Shown piece by piece: positions 17,379 through 26,408 of a stretch of DNA of 64,000 nucleotides (positions are counted from its first letter, which is position 1; each line of letters begins with the position of its first letter). The stretch spans positions 124,001-188,000 of the forward strand of contig CALFVT010000004.1 of assembly GCA_937928165.1 (NCBI GenBank), in the 5' to 3' direction. The position numbers and the translations under genes are program-made. This DNA comes from an uncultured Caulobacterales bacterium. Its GTDB lineage: Bacteria; Pseudomonadota; Alphaproteobacteria; Caulobacterales; Maricaulaceae. Below the pieces are notes generated by a model, which had not been told where the DNA came from, did no database searches, and was given only the letters and a program-made list of their open reading frames with translations.

Positions 17379-18200
17379 TTAACGAAGCGTGCACGTAAAC
17401 CCATCATAGGCGGCGCATTGCCCCGGCATGATTTCACGCGATAAAACGCCGTAATCCATATCCACATGTAGATTGGTTAAAACCATATTTGGAACTTGCG
17501 TATAAGCTTGCCACATAAGGCTTTTATCCGCATGAGCATGTGTCGGTGATGGATTATAACGCAGTGCATCACAGACCCAAATTTGCGCGCCCTTTATAAG
17601 GTCAAGCATGTCAGTTTCTATATCCCAGACATCGGGACTATAGACAATCTTATCGTTAAATTTAAAACCTAAAGACGGCGTCGGCCCATGAGATAGACCA
17701 AGCACACGAACATTAATCTTACCACCTGCGCCTTTAATAACGATGTTTTCTTTAGGTTTAATTTGATCTTGGATTTCGAATATTGGCGGATGGACACGGC
17801 CATCTGGCATTTCAAAACAGTAACCGAATCGGTTCAATAAAGCCGTCTTTGTTGGCGAATCCATATAGGCTTTTATCTGCGCTTTCATACGGTAAGCGAC
17901 GGCGCGCAGGTCATCTATACCGTGGCTTTGGTCCGCATGATCGTGGGTGTAAAGAAGCGCGTCAATATGCGTGACTTTGGCGCCTAAGAGCTGTACCCTT
18001 AGATCAGGTGATGTATCAATAAGGATGACAGTTTTAAACCTGTTGTCTGGCTCTTTATCACCCTCCCATTGCTCAATTAGCAAGGAACATCGCATACGTT
18101 TATTTTTGGGCTCATTTGGGTCACAAACACCCCAATCACCCCCTACGCGCGGTACTCCGCCAGAAGACCCGGACCCTAAAATAGTAGCGCGTAACGTCAT
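17379..18200 (-). CDS. PhnP-like metallo-beta-lactamase fold hydrolase
   Basis: A 273-residue MBL-fold protein. The zinc ligand motif is seen as YTHDHADQSHGIDD, with an N-terminal GSGSSGGVPR stretch and later LSHGPTPSLGFKF, as in PhnP/RNase Z-like phosphodiesterases and in the conserved MBL hydrolase that follows tatD in alphaproteobacteria. The exact substrate is unknown. The start overlaps the tatD stop by 4 bases (ATGA), indicating translational coupling. It is the last gene of the dacA-tmk-holB-tatD unit. Confidence 0.88.
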   Translation of the reverse strand: MTLRATILGSGSSGGVPRVGGDWGVCDPNEPKNKRMRCSLLIEQWEGDKEPDNRFKTVILIDTSPDLRVQLLGAKVTHIDALLYTHDHADQSHGIDDLRAVAYRMKAQIKAYMDSPTKTALLNRFGYCFEMPDGRVHPPIFEIQDQIKPKENIVIKGAGGKINVRVLGLSHGPTPSLGFKFNDKIVYSPDVWDIETDMLDLIKGAQIWVCDALRYNPSPTHAHADKSLMWQAYTQVPNMVLTNLHVDMDYGVLSREIMPGQCAAYDGFTCTLR

Positions 18201-18994
18201 GATATATCGTCCGTAATAGACGGGTCTGCCTTTTGAAATAAATTAAAAAAAGCCGCCGTTGTTGTCTTTGCTGTATCTTCAAGGCTCCAGCCTTTGATCT
18301 CTGCGAGCTTTGCGCCAACATGGGGCACATAAGCGGGCTCATTACGCCGCCCCCGATAAGGCACGGGCGAGAGATATGGGCAATCTGTTTCAATCATAAT
18401 TCGCTCATCGGGCAAGTATTTTGCAATATCGCGAATGTCTTGGGCGGATTTAAATGTTACAATCCCGGATAATGAAAAATAACTACCGAGCTTATCTAAC
18501 CGTTTTGCTAATCTATCGCCTGCGGTGAAACAATGGAGCAACATGGGAAAGGCCCCGTTTTTATACTCGGTCTCAAGCATATCCGCCATATCATCATCTG
18601 CATCGCGGCTATGGATAATTAATGGGAGTTGAGTTTGCCGCGCAGCATCTATGTGGGCTTTGAAATTATGAACCTGCGCCGCCTTATCGCTGTAATTATA
18701 ATGATAATCTAGCCCCGTCTCACCAATACCAATGACCTTGGGGTTACGGCTATGGGCTATAAGCTCATCTGGGGATATATCAGGATTATGCCGCGCTTCA
18801 TGGGGATGTGTCCCTACGCTGCACCACATATTCTCAAACCTCTTTGCAAGATTGTGAACCTGCGAGAATTCAGAGAGCCGGCAGCAGATGGTCAACATAT
18901 GGGTAACCTGCGCCCCTTTGGCCCGCGCCATAAGTTCGTCAAGGTCGTCTTTAAACGCATCCCCGTGAAGATTTACATGGCTATCAACCCACAT
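18197..18994 (-). CDS. tatD: TatD family metal-dependent deoxyribonuclease
   Basis: A 265-residue TIM-barrel hydrolase of the amidohydrolase superfamily. Metal-binding marks are DSHVNLH at the N-terminus, GIGETGLDYHY, PLIIHSRDADDD, LLHCFTAG and IETDCPYLSP. TatD enzymes have 3'-5' DNase activity and are implicated in DNA repair and turnover. Start and stop overlap the holB stop (TAATG) and the MBL gene start. In many relatives metG lies between holB and tatD; it is absent here. Confidence 0.93.
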   Translation of the reverse strand: MWVDSHVNLHGDAFKDDLDELMARAKGAQVTHMLTICCRLSEFSQVHNLAKRFENMWCSVGTHPHEARHNPDISPDELIAHSRNPKVIGIGETGLDYHYNYSDKAAQVHNFKAHIDAARQTQLPLIIHSRDADDDMADMLETEYKNGAFPMLLHCFTAGDRLAKRLDKLGSYFSLSGIVTFKSAQDIRDIAKYLPDERIMIETDCPYLSPVPYRGRRNEPAYVPHVGAKLAEIKGWSLEDTAKTTTAAFFNLFQKADPSITDDIS

Positions 18995-20052
18995 TAGGCG
19001 CTCCTAATTTCATTAAGCGCCGTCATTATCACGCTCATATGGTCCATGTTAAGGCCCTCTGATTGCCCTGCAAGCTGCTTTATACGGGCCGAAAGAACGG
19101 CCCAAACATCTGCAGGCTTGGACACTGGAAAGGGTTTAAAGGCCGAACGCCATTCACCACTAATAGTGAAATGTGCTTGCGCTTCCAAAAGATCGGCTAA
19201 GCATTGCCAAAACATAAGCCGCTCTTGGCGCATATCATTGCGGGCGAGGCTTTGACTAACTTTCACATCTACCCGGTCGGCGGGTTTCGTCAATGTAGAA
19301 ATATAACGCGACAACGGAACTAGAACATGATCAGCCGTTTCGCAAAGGGCAAAGGCTCGCCCCGGTCCGCCGCGCGATAATTTAACGGCCGCGTCCATTA
19401 TATCTTCATCAAGACCATCAAATTGTTTAAGCCATCCATATATTTGATCTTGTGCCACGGGGGTCAGACGCAGGCTTACGCAGCGAGAACGAATAGTCGG
19501 TAAAAGCCGGCCGGGGTTAGAGCAAATCAAGAAAAACATCGTCTTTTTAGGCGGCTCTTCCAAGCTTTTTAAGATAGCATTTTCAGCATTTCTATTCATC
19601 TCATCCATAGAATCAATGATGACAATGCGCCATCCAGATTCTGACGGTTTTTGCGATAAAAAATCTTTGAGCTTACGGGCTTCACTAACTGGAATTTCAC
19701 TGCGAAGTTTCTTGGTTTTATGGTCATAGGGACGACGCAAAACGAATATATTCCCATGCCCATGACTCGCGATACGTTGGGAGACCGGATCATTGGGACT
19801 GAAATCCAAACTTTCCTTAAGGAGTTGTGAGCAGCCTAAAAGATAACGGGCCATGCGGTAGGCCAGCGTGGCTTTACCGGCTCCTTTAACACCGGTAATA
19901 AGCCATGCATGATGCAGCCGCTTACCTTCAATAGACTTTATAAAGGTCTGCTCTGCAGCTTCATGGCCTAAAAGAGAGAATGTTTCGCGCGGATGCAGGC
20001 ATCCGTCAATGCGGTCGGCTTCAGCTAGGCGTTCAATCTCAACTGTTCGCAT
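18994..20052 (-). CDS. holB: DNA polymerase III subunit delta'
   Basis: A 352-residue clamp-loader subunit. The Walker A-like loop GVKGAGKATLAYRMARYLLG is near residue 55, followed by PVSEARKLKDFL, RIVIIDSMDEMNRNAENAILKSLEEP and the SRC-like sensor IRSRCVSLRL. Delta' is the rigid stator of the loader that places beta clamps on primed DNA. It lies 3 bases from tmk and overlaps tatD by a TAATG junction, so it is firmly within an operon. The C-terminal region is more divergent, as usual for the subunit. Confidence 0.92.
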   Translation of the reverse strand: MRTVEIERLAEADRIDGCLHPRETFSLLGHEAAEQTFIKSIEGKRLHHAWLITGVKGAGKATLAYRMARYLLGCSQLLKESLDFSPNDPVSQRIASHGHGNIFVLRRPYDHKTKKLRSEIPVSEARKLKDFLSQKPSESGWRIVIIDSMDEMNRNAENAILKSLEEPPKKTMFFLICSNPGRLLPTIRSRCVSLRLTPVAQDQIYGWLKQFDGLDEDIMDAAVKLSRGGPGRAFALCETADHVLVPLSRYISTLTKPADRVDVKVSQSLARNDMRQERLMFWQCLADLLEAQAHFTISGEWRSAFKPFPVSKPADVWAVLSARIKQLAGQSEGLNMDHMSVIMTALNEIRSA

Positions 20053-20055
20053 AAC

Positions 20056-20715
20056 CTAGTCGGCATGACCTAATTGTCCGGCCAAATCAGGATAAATTGA
20101 GCATATGGCATAAAGGATACGAGCATGGACAGCCTCGCGCGGAGCCGCAGCGTCTAGGGTAAAAAAACGGGCTTCATTTTTCAAGGCAATATCTAAAAAA
20201 GCATCTCTGATAGTTTTATGAAACTCTAAAGTTTCCCCGTCAAACCGAGATAAATCCTCACCGCGAGTCTCTACGCGCTTCATTGTTAAAATCGGGTCAA
20301 TATCGAAAAGTATTGTTAGGTCAGGCGCAAAGCTGCCCATAACGGCCTTGTCAACCGCAGCAACTTGCTTTTCACCTAATCCGCGTGCATAGCCTTGATA
20401 GGCCATGGAGCTATCAGAAAACCGGTCGCTAATTACCCATGCGCCGCGTTTCAATGCAGGGCGTATTAATTTTTCAACATGATCTATTCGGGCCGCATAC
20501 ATCAAAAGCAATTCCGTCATTCCAGACCAACGGTCTTTAGTACCTGACAAGACCAGATCACGGATAGCCTCTGCACCAAATGTACCCCCCGGTTCACGGG
20601 TTAAAACAGTTTCAATTCCGGCTTTATTCAGGGCCGCGACTAAAAGCTCCCCTTGGGTTGTTTTTCCCGCACCTTCACCGCCTTCAAGGGTAATGAATTT
20701 TCCATATTCAGACAT
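20056..20715 (-). CDS. tmk: Thymidylate kinase
   Basis: A 219-residue P-loop kinase converting dTMP to dTDP. The P-loop is EGGEGAGKTTQ at residues 10-20, the DR(Y/F) motif is TREPGGT, and SDRFSDSSMAYQGYARG covers the substrate region. The lid segment with RGEDLSRFDGETLEFH resembles the E. coli-type enzyme. It is one base pair of spacing (two bases) downstream of dacA and three bases upstream of holB, so nucleotide supply and replication genes are co-transcribed. Confidence 0.95.
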   Translation of the reverse strand: MSEYGKFITLEGGEGAGKTTQGELLVAALNKAGIETVLTREPGGTFGAEAIRDLVLSGTKDRWSGMTELLLMYAARIDHVEKLIRPALKRGAWVISDRFSDSSMAYQGYARGLGEKQVAAVDKAVMGSFAPDLTILFDIDPILTMKRVETRGEDLSRFDGETLEFHKTIRDAFLDIALKNEARFFTLDAAAPREAVHARILYAICSIYPDLAGQLGHAD

Positions 20716-20717
20716 AT

Positions 20718-21869
20718 TTACTGCCCTCTTATCTTACGAGTTAATACACTTAGGGCGCGGGAGAGGCCTTTTTTCGCGGCAACATCTTCTGCGGCAATAA
20801 TTGGTAGCACTTTTGGGGATTGTCCCGGAACGCTTATCATAATCTGCCCCAACTCCTGCCCTTGAGTGATTGGAGCGGCCACTTCTTTGGCGTGAGTTAC
20901 GCTCAGCTTAACATTTTTAGCATCAAGCCGTGTGACCCCGACTGAAATATCCTCTGGGATTAAGGCTTTGACTGTTTCGGCTTTGCCTAGATAAATATTA
21001 ATCTCGGCCGCAACGTCATTACGCTGCCTTAAATCTAATATTTCAAATTGTGAAAAAGCTGCTGACATAAGGGAGCGGGCCGTATCGCGGCGGTCTGATT
21101 TACTTTCAAGACCATTGATGACGATAATGCGCCGTTTGTCGCCGCGTAAAGCTGTTCCAACAAGGCCATAACCCGAAGCCTCTGTATGGCCTGTTTTTAG
21201 TCCGTCTGCGCCGTCTATGGCCCCAAGCAGAGGATTGCGATTAGATTGCGTAATACCGTTCCATGCAAATGAGCGCTCAGAATATATCGGATAAAACTCT
21301 GGGTAGCTTTGAATAGAATGGCGGGCTAAGCGGGCTAAATCATATGTACTTATTTTATGATCTGGGTGCGGCCATCCGGTCGCGTTTTCAAAATTCGCAC
21401 TCTCAAGACCTAGAGCTTTTGCCCGTTGAGTCATCATATTAGCAAAGGCCGCTTCAGTGCCAGCAATGCCTTGAGCTAAAACAATACAGGCGTCATTTCC
21501 GGATTGTATAATCACGCCGCGTAACAAATCCTCAACGGAGGCTTCTGAGTTAACGTTTAAGAACATAGTCGATGAACCGGACTTTGCGCCGCCGCGTCGC
21601 CACGCATCTTCTGATACTTGGAATGTGTCCGTTAAGGCAAGCTTGCCTGATTTAATTTGCTCAAAGACGATATCGGCGGTCATAATTTTCGTCATGGATG
21701 CAGGAGCTACGGCGCGGCGGGCGTTTTTTTCGTATAAAACGATACCACTGTCATAGTCTAATATAACTGCATGGGGGGCTTTAGTTTCAAATGAAGCGTC
21801 TTGTGCCCAAAGGGGCTGCGCATAAAAGACGATGTACACAACACAGATAAGCCGGAAGAAGTTTAACAC
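20718..21869 (-). CDS. dacA: D-alanyl-D-alanine carboxypeptidase (penicillin-binding protein, S11)
   Basis: A DD-carboxypeptidase that trims the peptidoglycan stem pentapeptide. The three active-site motifs are visible: SMTK (S58-K61 from this start), SGN (in VIIQSGNDACIVLAQ) and KTG (DGLKTGHTEASGYG). A C-terminal PBP5-like beta domain follows. The longest frame starts with TTG at 21908, but that codon lies in the loop of a terminator hairpin and has no ribosome site. The GTG at 21867-21869, with AAGG 11 bases upstream, gives a clean signal peptide (VLNFFRLICVVYIVFYAQP, cut near WAQ) and is preferred. It is the first gene of the dacA-tmk-holB-tatD-MBL unit. Confidence 0.9.
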   Translation of the reverse strand: MLNFFRLICVVYIVFYAQPLWAQDASFETKAPHAVILDYDSGIVLYEKNARRAVAPASMTKIMTADIVFEQIKSGKLALTDTFQVSEDAWRRGGAKSGSSTMFLNVNSEASVEDLLRGVIIQSGNDACIVLAQGIAGTEAAFANMMTQRAKALGLESANFENATGWPHPDHKISTYDLARLARHSIQSYPEFYPIYSERSFAWNGITQSNRNPLLGAIDGADGLKTGHTEASGYGLVGTALRGDKRRIIVINGLESKSDRRDTARSLMSAAFSQFEILDLRQRNDVAAEINIYLGKAETVKALIPEDISVGVTRLDAKNVKLSVTHAKEVAAPITQGQELGQIMISVPGQSPKVLPIIAAEDVAAKKGLSRALSVLTRKIRGQ

Positions 21870-21894
21870 AATAATATTGGCCTTATACGAATCA

Positions 21895-21920
21895 AAAAGC
21901 CCCAGCAATGCGGGGCTTTT
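21895..21920 (-). terminator. Terminator hairpin between rlpA and dacA
   Basis: AAAAGCCCC (21895-21903) and GGGGCTTTT (21912-21920) form a perfect 9-bp stem with an 8-base loop. Read on the minus strand, five Ts follow. It lies 54 bases after rlpA and ends only about 25 bases before the dacA start, so it could terminate rlpA transcripts or sit at the 5' end of the dacA message. Confidence 0.8.
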
Positions 21921-21973
21921 ATCTTACTCATAGCTATGGCCTTGGGTAAAGCCTTGCTGCGTTAATTTCATAT

Positions 21974-23206
21974 TTATCGTGTGGTCTTGACCTTATTCAC
22001 GGCCGGTATCCATTTAGGCTGCGGATCGGTTTCGCTCTGTGTTGCAAAATGTATTGGGCCTTTAATTGTTAGGGTCACATTTCCGCCTTGTTCCGGACGC
22101 GGCGGCGCGACGGGTGCTAACCGGTCGGGCGAAATGGGCGCAGGCATAAACGGGGTATGCGGGGCGACATATCGCGGCGCTTGTGGTTGCGGCGTCTCAT
22201 AAGACGGACGCGGCAACTCAGCCTGGCTAACCCGTTCTGGCTGCGGCTGTGGCTGCGTAAGTATAGGGGCTTGATCTTCACCTAAATACCGCAAGGGTTG
22301 ATAATCTATTTGCGGTTGCTGCTGAACTTGTGAAGGTAAAGTAGCTTGAGGTAAGGCAGCCTGAGGTAAGGCAGCCTGAGGTAAGGCAGCCTGAGGTAAA
22401 GCCGGCTGCGGCGTAATAATTTGCGGTCGTTCTGCGCTTAAGGGCTGCGGTGTTGGAGCTGGCGCTTCATATAAACGTTTTGTAGCGCTTGGGTCTGCTG
22501 GGCCTGCATAACGCACGCGAACTTTAGCAAGCCCGTTTTCTATCGTGCCGAGTGCTTGAGCCGACCCTTCACTAAGATCGATAATGCGCTCATCGACAAA
22601 TGGGCCTCGGTCATTCACGCGGACAATTAGCGTGCGTCCATTTTCAAGATTTGTAACATGAACAAGGCTGTTAAGGGGTAACGTCTTATGAGCTGCTGTT
22701 ATGTCTTGTTTGTCAAATATTTCACCGGAGGCCGTTGGTTTTCCGTTAAACTTAGGGCCATACCAAGATGCAAGTCCCGTTTCATCATAATTGGGCTCAT
22801 GTTTAGGCGTGTAGCTTTTGCCATTAATCGTGTAAGTATTTCTAACCTGTTGATGGGCATAAAGCTCTTTATCAACAGCGTTCGCATCAAATGGAATTAC
22901 CGGAACGCGCGGTGCGATTGGGGCAGTAGGTGCGGTGTAATGGGGCGCGGTTTGCGAAACATTATATTCAGGCGCTGTTCTTAAGGGGCTAATTACAGGG
23001 CCTATCCTTGGTGAGCCTATATTTATATTACGCCGAATTGAGGCATATTGTCCGGCCCCCTCGCCGTTTATCTTATAGGTAATCGGAGCCGCCTGTTCAT
23101 TAACAGTGACCTTATTTGTCGCGCAAGCTGTGCTGCCAAGCCCAATCGTTAATCCCACACAAAGCAATTTAATATGCCTTATCTTATTTGACTGTTTTAA
23201 CATCAT
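21974..23206 (-). CDS. rlpA: RlpA-like septal ring lytic transglycosylase, probable lipoprotein
   Basis: A 410-residue envelope protein. The N-terminus has a signal peptide ending in a Cys (GLGSTACATN), consistent with a lipoprotein although the lipobox is not ideal. The double-psi beta-barrel domain is at about residues 140-225 (GLASWYGPKFNGKPTASGE, AAHKTLPLNSLVHVTN and VRVNDRGPFVDERIIDLS, with the catalytic-type Asp). RlpA proteins cleave denuded glycan strands at the division septum. The C-terminal half is Pro/Gln-rich and low-complexity, with LPQAA repeats. No SPOR domain is visible, unlike many homologues. The start has AAGGAAAT upstream. The rlpA-dacA neighbourhood is typical of alphaproteobacteria. 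Confidence 0.87.
   Translation of the reverse strand: MMLKQSNKIRHIKLLCVGLTIGLGSTACATNKVTVNEQAAPITYKINGEGAGQYASIRRNINIGSPRIGPVISPLRTAPEYNVSQTAPHYTAPTAPIAPRVPVIPFDANAVDKELYAHQQVRNTYTINGKSYTPKHEPNYDETGLASWYGPKFNGKPTASGEIFDKQDITAAHKTLPLNSLVHVTNLENGRTLIVRVNDRGPFVDERIIDLSEGSAQALGTIENGLAKVRVRYAGPADPSATKRLYEAPAPTPQPLSAERPQIITPQPALPQAALPQAALPQAALPQATLPSQVQQQPQIDYQPLRYLGEDQAPILTQPQPQPERVSQAELPRPSYETPQPQAPRYVAPHTPFMPAPISPDRLAPVAPPRPEQGGNVTLTIKGPIHFATQSETDPQPKWIPAVNKVKTTR
22335..22400. repeat. rlpA: 15-bp tandem repeat inside rlpA
   Basis: Three perfect copies of GGTAAGGCAGCCTGA (22350-22394) are flanked by one degenerate copy on each side. They encode LPQAA pentapeptide repeats and could vary in copy number by slippage without a frameshift. 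Confidence 0.9.
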
Positions 23207-23436
23207 AACACCATTTCCTTATTCACAGTTTGGTAACTGCTTATTTTACGCCGCTGCCCCCAGCGTCCCTCCTTGTTACAGATGTAAGTTTAAATCCTCG
23301 TCAAAAGACAGGCTTAACACTGCGGAAATTTTTGTGTTTACCAAAAGGTTAACAATGCCTCATATTTTTTCGCATAAAAGGCTTGCGGCCCATGAAAAAT
23401 ATGCTAATTGCCTCCTCGCAAACCAATATTACCCAT

Positions 23437-23526
23437 GGGTGGGTGGCAGAGTGGTTGAATGCACCGGTCTTGAAAACCGGCATAGGTGGAAGCCTATCGG
23501 GGGTTCGAATCCCTCCCCGCCCGCCA
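23437..23526 (+). tRNA. tRNA-Ser (anticodon UGA)
   Basis: A 90-base tRNA with acceptor GGGTGGG paired to CCCGCCC (one G-U), discriminator G and an encoded CCA. The anticodon stem is CCGGT/ACCGG with loop CTTGAAA, giving anticodon TGA at 23471-23473. There is a long variable arm (ATAGGTGGAAGCCTAT) and a T loop TTCGAAT. The class II variable arm agrees with serine identity. Confidence 0.97.
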
Positions 23527-23772
23527 TTACATCACACAAAGCCTTTGTTTTCATCAAGTGAAATGTAATTGACTTGTTTTTTGCCCCGCGTTTTGCCCTA
23601 TATTTATTTATACCTCCTCGTCACATAACCCCCGTTAAAGTGGCAATAGATAGGTGGCTTAGGCTTTACGAGATTGTAATTTGATCAAATATTATTGGTA
23701 GAACTACGCGATTGTCTCCGTTATAGTTTTTTGACTCAATATTTTTAAGCAACCTTGTAAATAAAGCTATTT

Positions 23773-24636
23773 ATGCCCGTTTCTCCCAAAATATGCGTTG
23801 TTGGTTCTGTTAATCTTGATCTTATTATTAAGACAAAAACGCTCCCAAGAGCGGGGCAAACAATCGTAAACGGAACTCATAGCGCACTTCCAGGTGGTAA
23901 GGGCGCGAATATAGCTTTGGCGTTAAAACGTTTAGGTGCAGATGTTAACCTCATTGCTGCCATCGGAAGTGATAATTATGCAGCTCAAGCTCTTCGCATA
24001 TTAAAAAAAGCAGATGTGGATTTGTCTCAATTAATTATCATTGATAATCAACATACGGGTTTAGCGTTTATTGGGGTATCAGATAATGGTGAAAATCAAA
24101 TTGCCGTGGCCTCCGGCGCGAATATGTTTTTTACGGGCGATATGTTACCCCCGATAAACGCCGATGCTATTATAACACAATTTGAAATTCCAACTGAGAC
24201 AATATTAACGGCAATGAATAAGTTTGAGGGCTTTATCAGTGTTAATGCCTCCCCTGTCACCTCTGGAGTCGGGCCAGTAATGGAGCGTGCAGATTTAATA
24301 ATTTTAAATAAAGGTGAATATCAATACTACCAAACCGATTTAAAGTCCTATTCAGGGCTACTCGCGGTAACCAAGGGGAGTAATGGTGCCTGCCTTTTTA
24401 AAAACGGTGCTCAAATTGCAACAGCTTCACCACCAAAAGTTAATGTGGTTGATACAACTGGTGCTGGCGATAGTTTTGCCGCAGCTTTAACCCTCGCCCT
24501 TATCGAGAACCAACCTGCACAAACTGCACTTGAATTTGCTTGTACGGCCGGCGCATTAACGACCGTAAAATTGGGCACTCAAACGGCTGCGCCATTGCGG
24601 CGTGAGGTCAATAGCCTATTACTTGATACATTATGA
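23773..24636 (+). CDS. PfkB-family carbohydrate kinase (ribokinase-like)
   Basis: A 287-residue kinase. The N-terminal PfkB signature is GGKGANIALALKRLGA at about residue 42 and the C-terminal one is VVDTTGAGDSFAAALTLAL near residue 222, containing the catalytic Asp. DLIILNKGEYQYY matches the ribokinase nucleotide region. The most likely substrate is ribose or a related sugar or nucleoside, giving ribose 5-phosphate for PRPP and nucleotides. The gene converges with a phosphoribosyltransferase 4 bases away, and no sugar transporter is nearby. The local sequence is more AT-rich than the housekeeping neighbours. Confidence 0.85.
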   Translation: MPVSPKICVVGSVNLDLIIKTKTLPRAGQTIVNGTHSALPGGKGANIALALKRLGADVNLIAAIGSDNYAAQALRILKKADVDLSQLIIIDNQHTGLAFIGVSDNGENQIAVASGANMFFTGDMLPPINADAIITQFEIPTETILTAMNKFEGFISVNASPVTSGVGPVMERADLIILNKGEYQYYQTDLKSYSGLLAVTKGSNGACLFKNGAQIATASPPKVNVVDTTGAGDSFAAALTLALIENQPAQTALEFACTAGALTTVKLGTQTAAPLRREVNSLLLDTL

Positions 24637-24640
24637 AGCC

Positions 24641-25219
24641 TCAAATGACCCTTTTACCGGAGGTTTTAAAACTATTGAAAAACCGCTCTGGTAGCTTTTT
24701 ATGCGCTCTAAGTTCTGCTTGACTGCACCCCCTTATCTCATGGGGAAAGACTAACCATTTATCTGTTTCATATATGTAAAAATCCGGAGAACGCTCCGTC
24801 TTATTTAAGGTTGGTTTATAATAAATCGTCGCAACACGTATATCACTGGGTGTATTTAAACGGCAGCGCTCTTTTAGCTGATCTATAATAGCAGCAATAC
24901 TTCGTCCGCTATCAAAGGTATCGTCAATGATTAAAAGCTTATCATCATTATTAATTGTATCTATGAGATGTTGGAGCCCAAACACCTTGACCGTTTTATT
25001 CTGAACCGTGCCGCCTTCATAGGATGATGTTCGAATGGCAAAATGATCTGTCGGGCAATCAAAGGCTTCTAATACCTCTTGAACCGCAATTCCGATAGGC
25101 GTTCCGCCGCGCCAAACACCTACAATAAAGCTTGGACGATAGCCACTGTCATATATGCGCTGTGCTAATTCAAAAGAGTCTTCTAGCAATTTATCAGCGC
25201 CAATAAATATCTTTTCCAT
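24641..25219 (-). CDS. Phosphoribosyltransferase, hypoxanthine/xanthine type
   Basis: A 192-residue type I PRTase. The PRPP-binding loop is LLIIDDTFDSGRSIAAII at about residues 95-112, and GVWRGGTPIGIAVQEVL is the pyrophosphate-loop region. The Trp-rich tail (DKWLVFPHE) resembles Gpt/HGPRT-like purine salvage enzymes. It would convert a purine base and PRPP to the nucleotide in the cytoplasm. The exact base specificity cannot be read from sequence. It is convergent with the PfkB kinase. Confidence 0.8.
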   Translation of the reverse strand: MEKIFIGADKLLEDSFELAQRIYDSGYRPSFIVGVWRGGTPIGIAVQEVLEAFDCPTDHFAIRTSSYEGGTVQNKTVKVFGLQHLIDTINNDDKLLIIDDTFDSGRSIAAIIDQLKERCRLNTPSDIRVATIYYKPTLNKTERSPDFYIYETDKWLVFPHEIRGCSQAELRAHKKLPERFFNSFKTSGKRVI

Positions 25220-25308
25220 GATAGCTCACACAATAATAAAAAAAAGAGACTTAAATTTTCAAACGGAAGTAATCAATAGCTGTTATAAGTGACTATGTTT
25301 ATAATAAC

Positions 25309-26400
25309 CTAGTTTTCAGCGGCGTGGGTCATTTCATCAAAAGATAGCGTTAGCTCATCTGTTAATGGGATTGACTGGCAAGACAGGACAGTCCCTCGCT
25401 CAACCTCGTAATCTTCTAGTGCATAATTACTTTGCATTTCAACTTCGCCAGATTTAACCTTACACATACAAGTTGAACACACACCCGCTTGGCAAGAATA
25501 TGGCAGGTCTATATTCTCTGCGAGGGCTGCCTCTAAGACCGTCTCACCGCTATGGCGCGACATTTCGAGCCGCCGCGTCTGACCATCTTTAATGAGCGTA
25601 ACGACAACATCATTTTTAGATTTATCAATTACAGCTTTAGCCTTAGCTTTTTTGGGCGGCGTACTAGCAAAAAGTTCAAATTTAATATTGGATTTTTCCA
25701 TGCCATGGGCTTGTAAGCGTTCGGAGATCATAAGCATTACCTCTTTGGGCCCACATATAAAGGCCGTATCCGCATGTTTTGGTGACATCCAGCGGGTAAA
25801 GAGTTGATCGCATTTATCCGCATCAATACGCCCAGTTAAGAGATCAATATCTCCCGAGTCATGTTTCAATATGTGCAAGACCGAAAACCGGCTCATAAAC
25901 CGATCTTTTAAATCACTTAAATCTTCGCGAAACATAATCGAATTATAAGACCTGTTGACATAAGTTAGAATAATCTGTGATAGGGGTTCTTCTTCAAGGA
26001 TTGTTTTTGCCAAAGATAAAATCGGCGTAATCCCGCTCCCGATGGCAAAAAGCAGGTAATTTTTGTGCGTATCACGCACCAGCGGCGTATTAAAATTTCC
26101 CATAGGCGGCATGCTGTCTATTTTATCCCCTATATATAGCTCTTCATTGGCCCATGAGGAAAACCATCCGCCGTCAACTTTTTTAATGGCGACTTTAAGC
26201 TGATTATCGCTAAGGCTTGAGCAAATGGAATAAGACCGCCGTAAGCTTTCGCCTTTGAACATTTTTTTAAAAGTGAGATATTGCCCTTGTTTATATTTAA
26301 AGCGCGCCGCATCGCTGGCTTGCGGCTTTAAGGTGAGAACAACTGCATCACGGGTTTCTTGCTTAATATCTGTAATCTCTAAGGGGTAAAAGTCAGACAT
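25309..26400 (-). CDS. paaE: Phenylacetyl-CoA epoxidase reductase subunit
   Basis: A 363-residue reductase with an N-terminal FAD domain (GQYLTFK, RRSYSICSS), an NAD(P)H domain (LLFAIGSGITPILSLAKTIL, FICGPKEVM) and a C-terminal plant-type 2Fe-2S ferredoxin domain (LPYSCQAGVCSTCMCKVKSGEV with the fourth Cys in VLSCQS). It passes electrons from NADPH to the PaaAC di-iron oxygenase that epoxidises phenylacetyl-CoA. It is the last gene of paaABCDE. Confidence 0.95.
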   Translation of the reverse strand: MSDFYPLEITDIKQETRDAVVLTLKPQASDAARFKYKQGQYLTFKKMFKGESLRRSYSICSSLSDNQLKVAIKKVDGGWFSSWANEELYIGDKIDSMPPMGNFNTPLVRDTHKNYLLFAIGSGITPILSLAKTILEEEPLSQIILTYVNRSYNSIMFREDLSDLKDRFMSRFSVLHILKHDSGDIDLLTGRIDADKCDQLFTRWMSPKHADTAFICGPKEVMLMISERLQAHGMEKSNIKFELFASTPPKKAKAKAVIDKSKNDVVVTLIKDGQTRRLEMSRHSGETVLEAALAENIDLPYSCQAGVCSTCMCKVKSGEVEMQSNYALEDYEVERGTVLSCQSIPLTDELTLSFDEMTHAAEN

Positions 26401-26408
26401 AATGATCT

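Noticed and set aside
23106-23561. 151-codon open frame spanning the tRNA-Ser
   Set aside because: It runs antisense through the rlpA 5' end and across the tRNA. It has no domain and no ribosome site.
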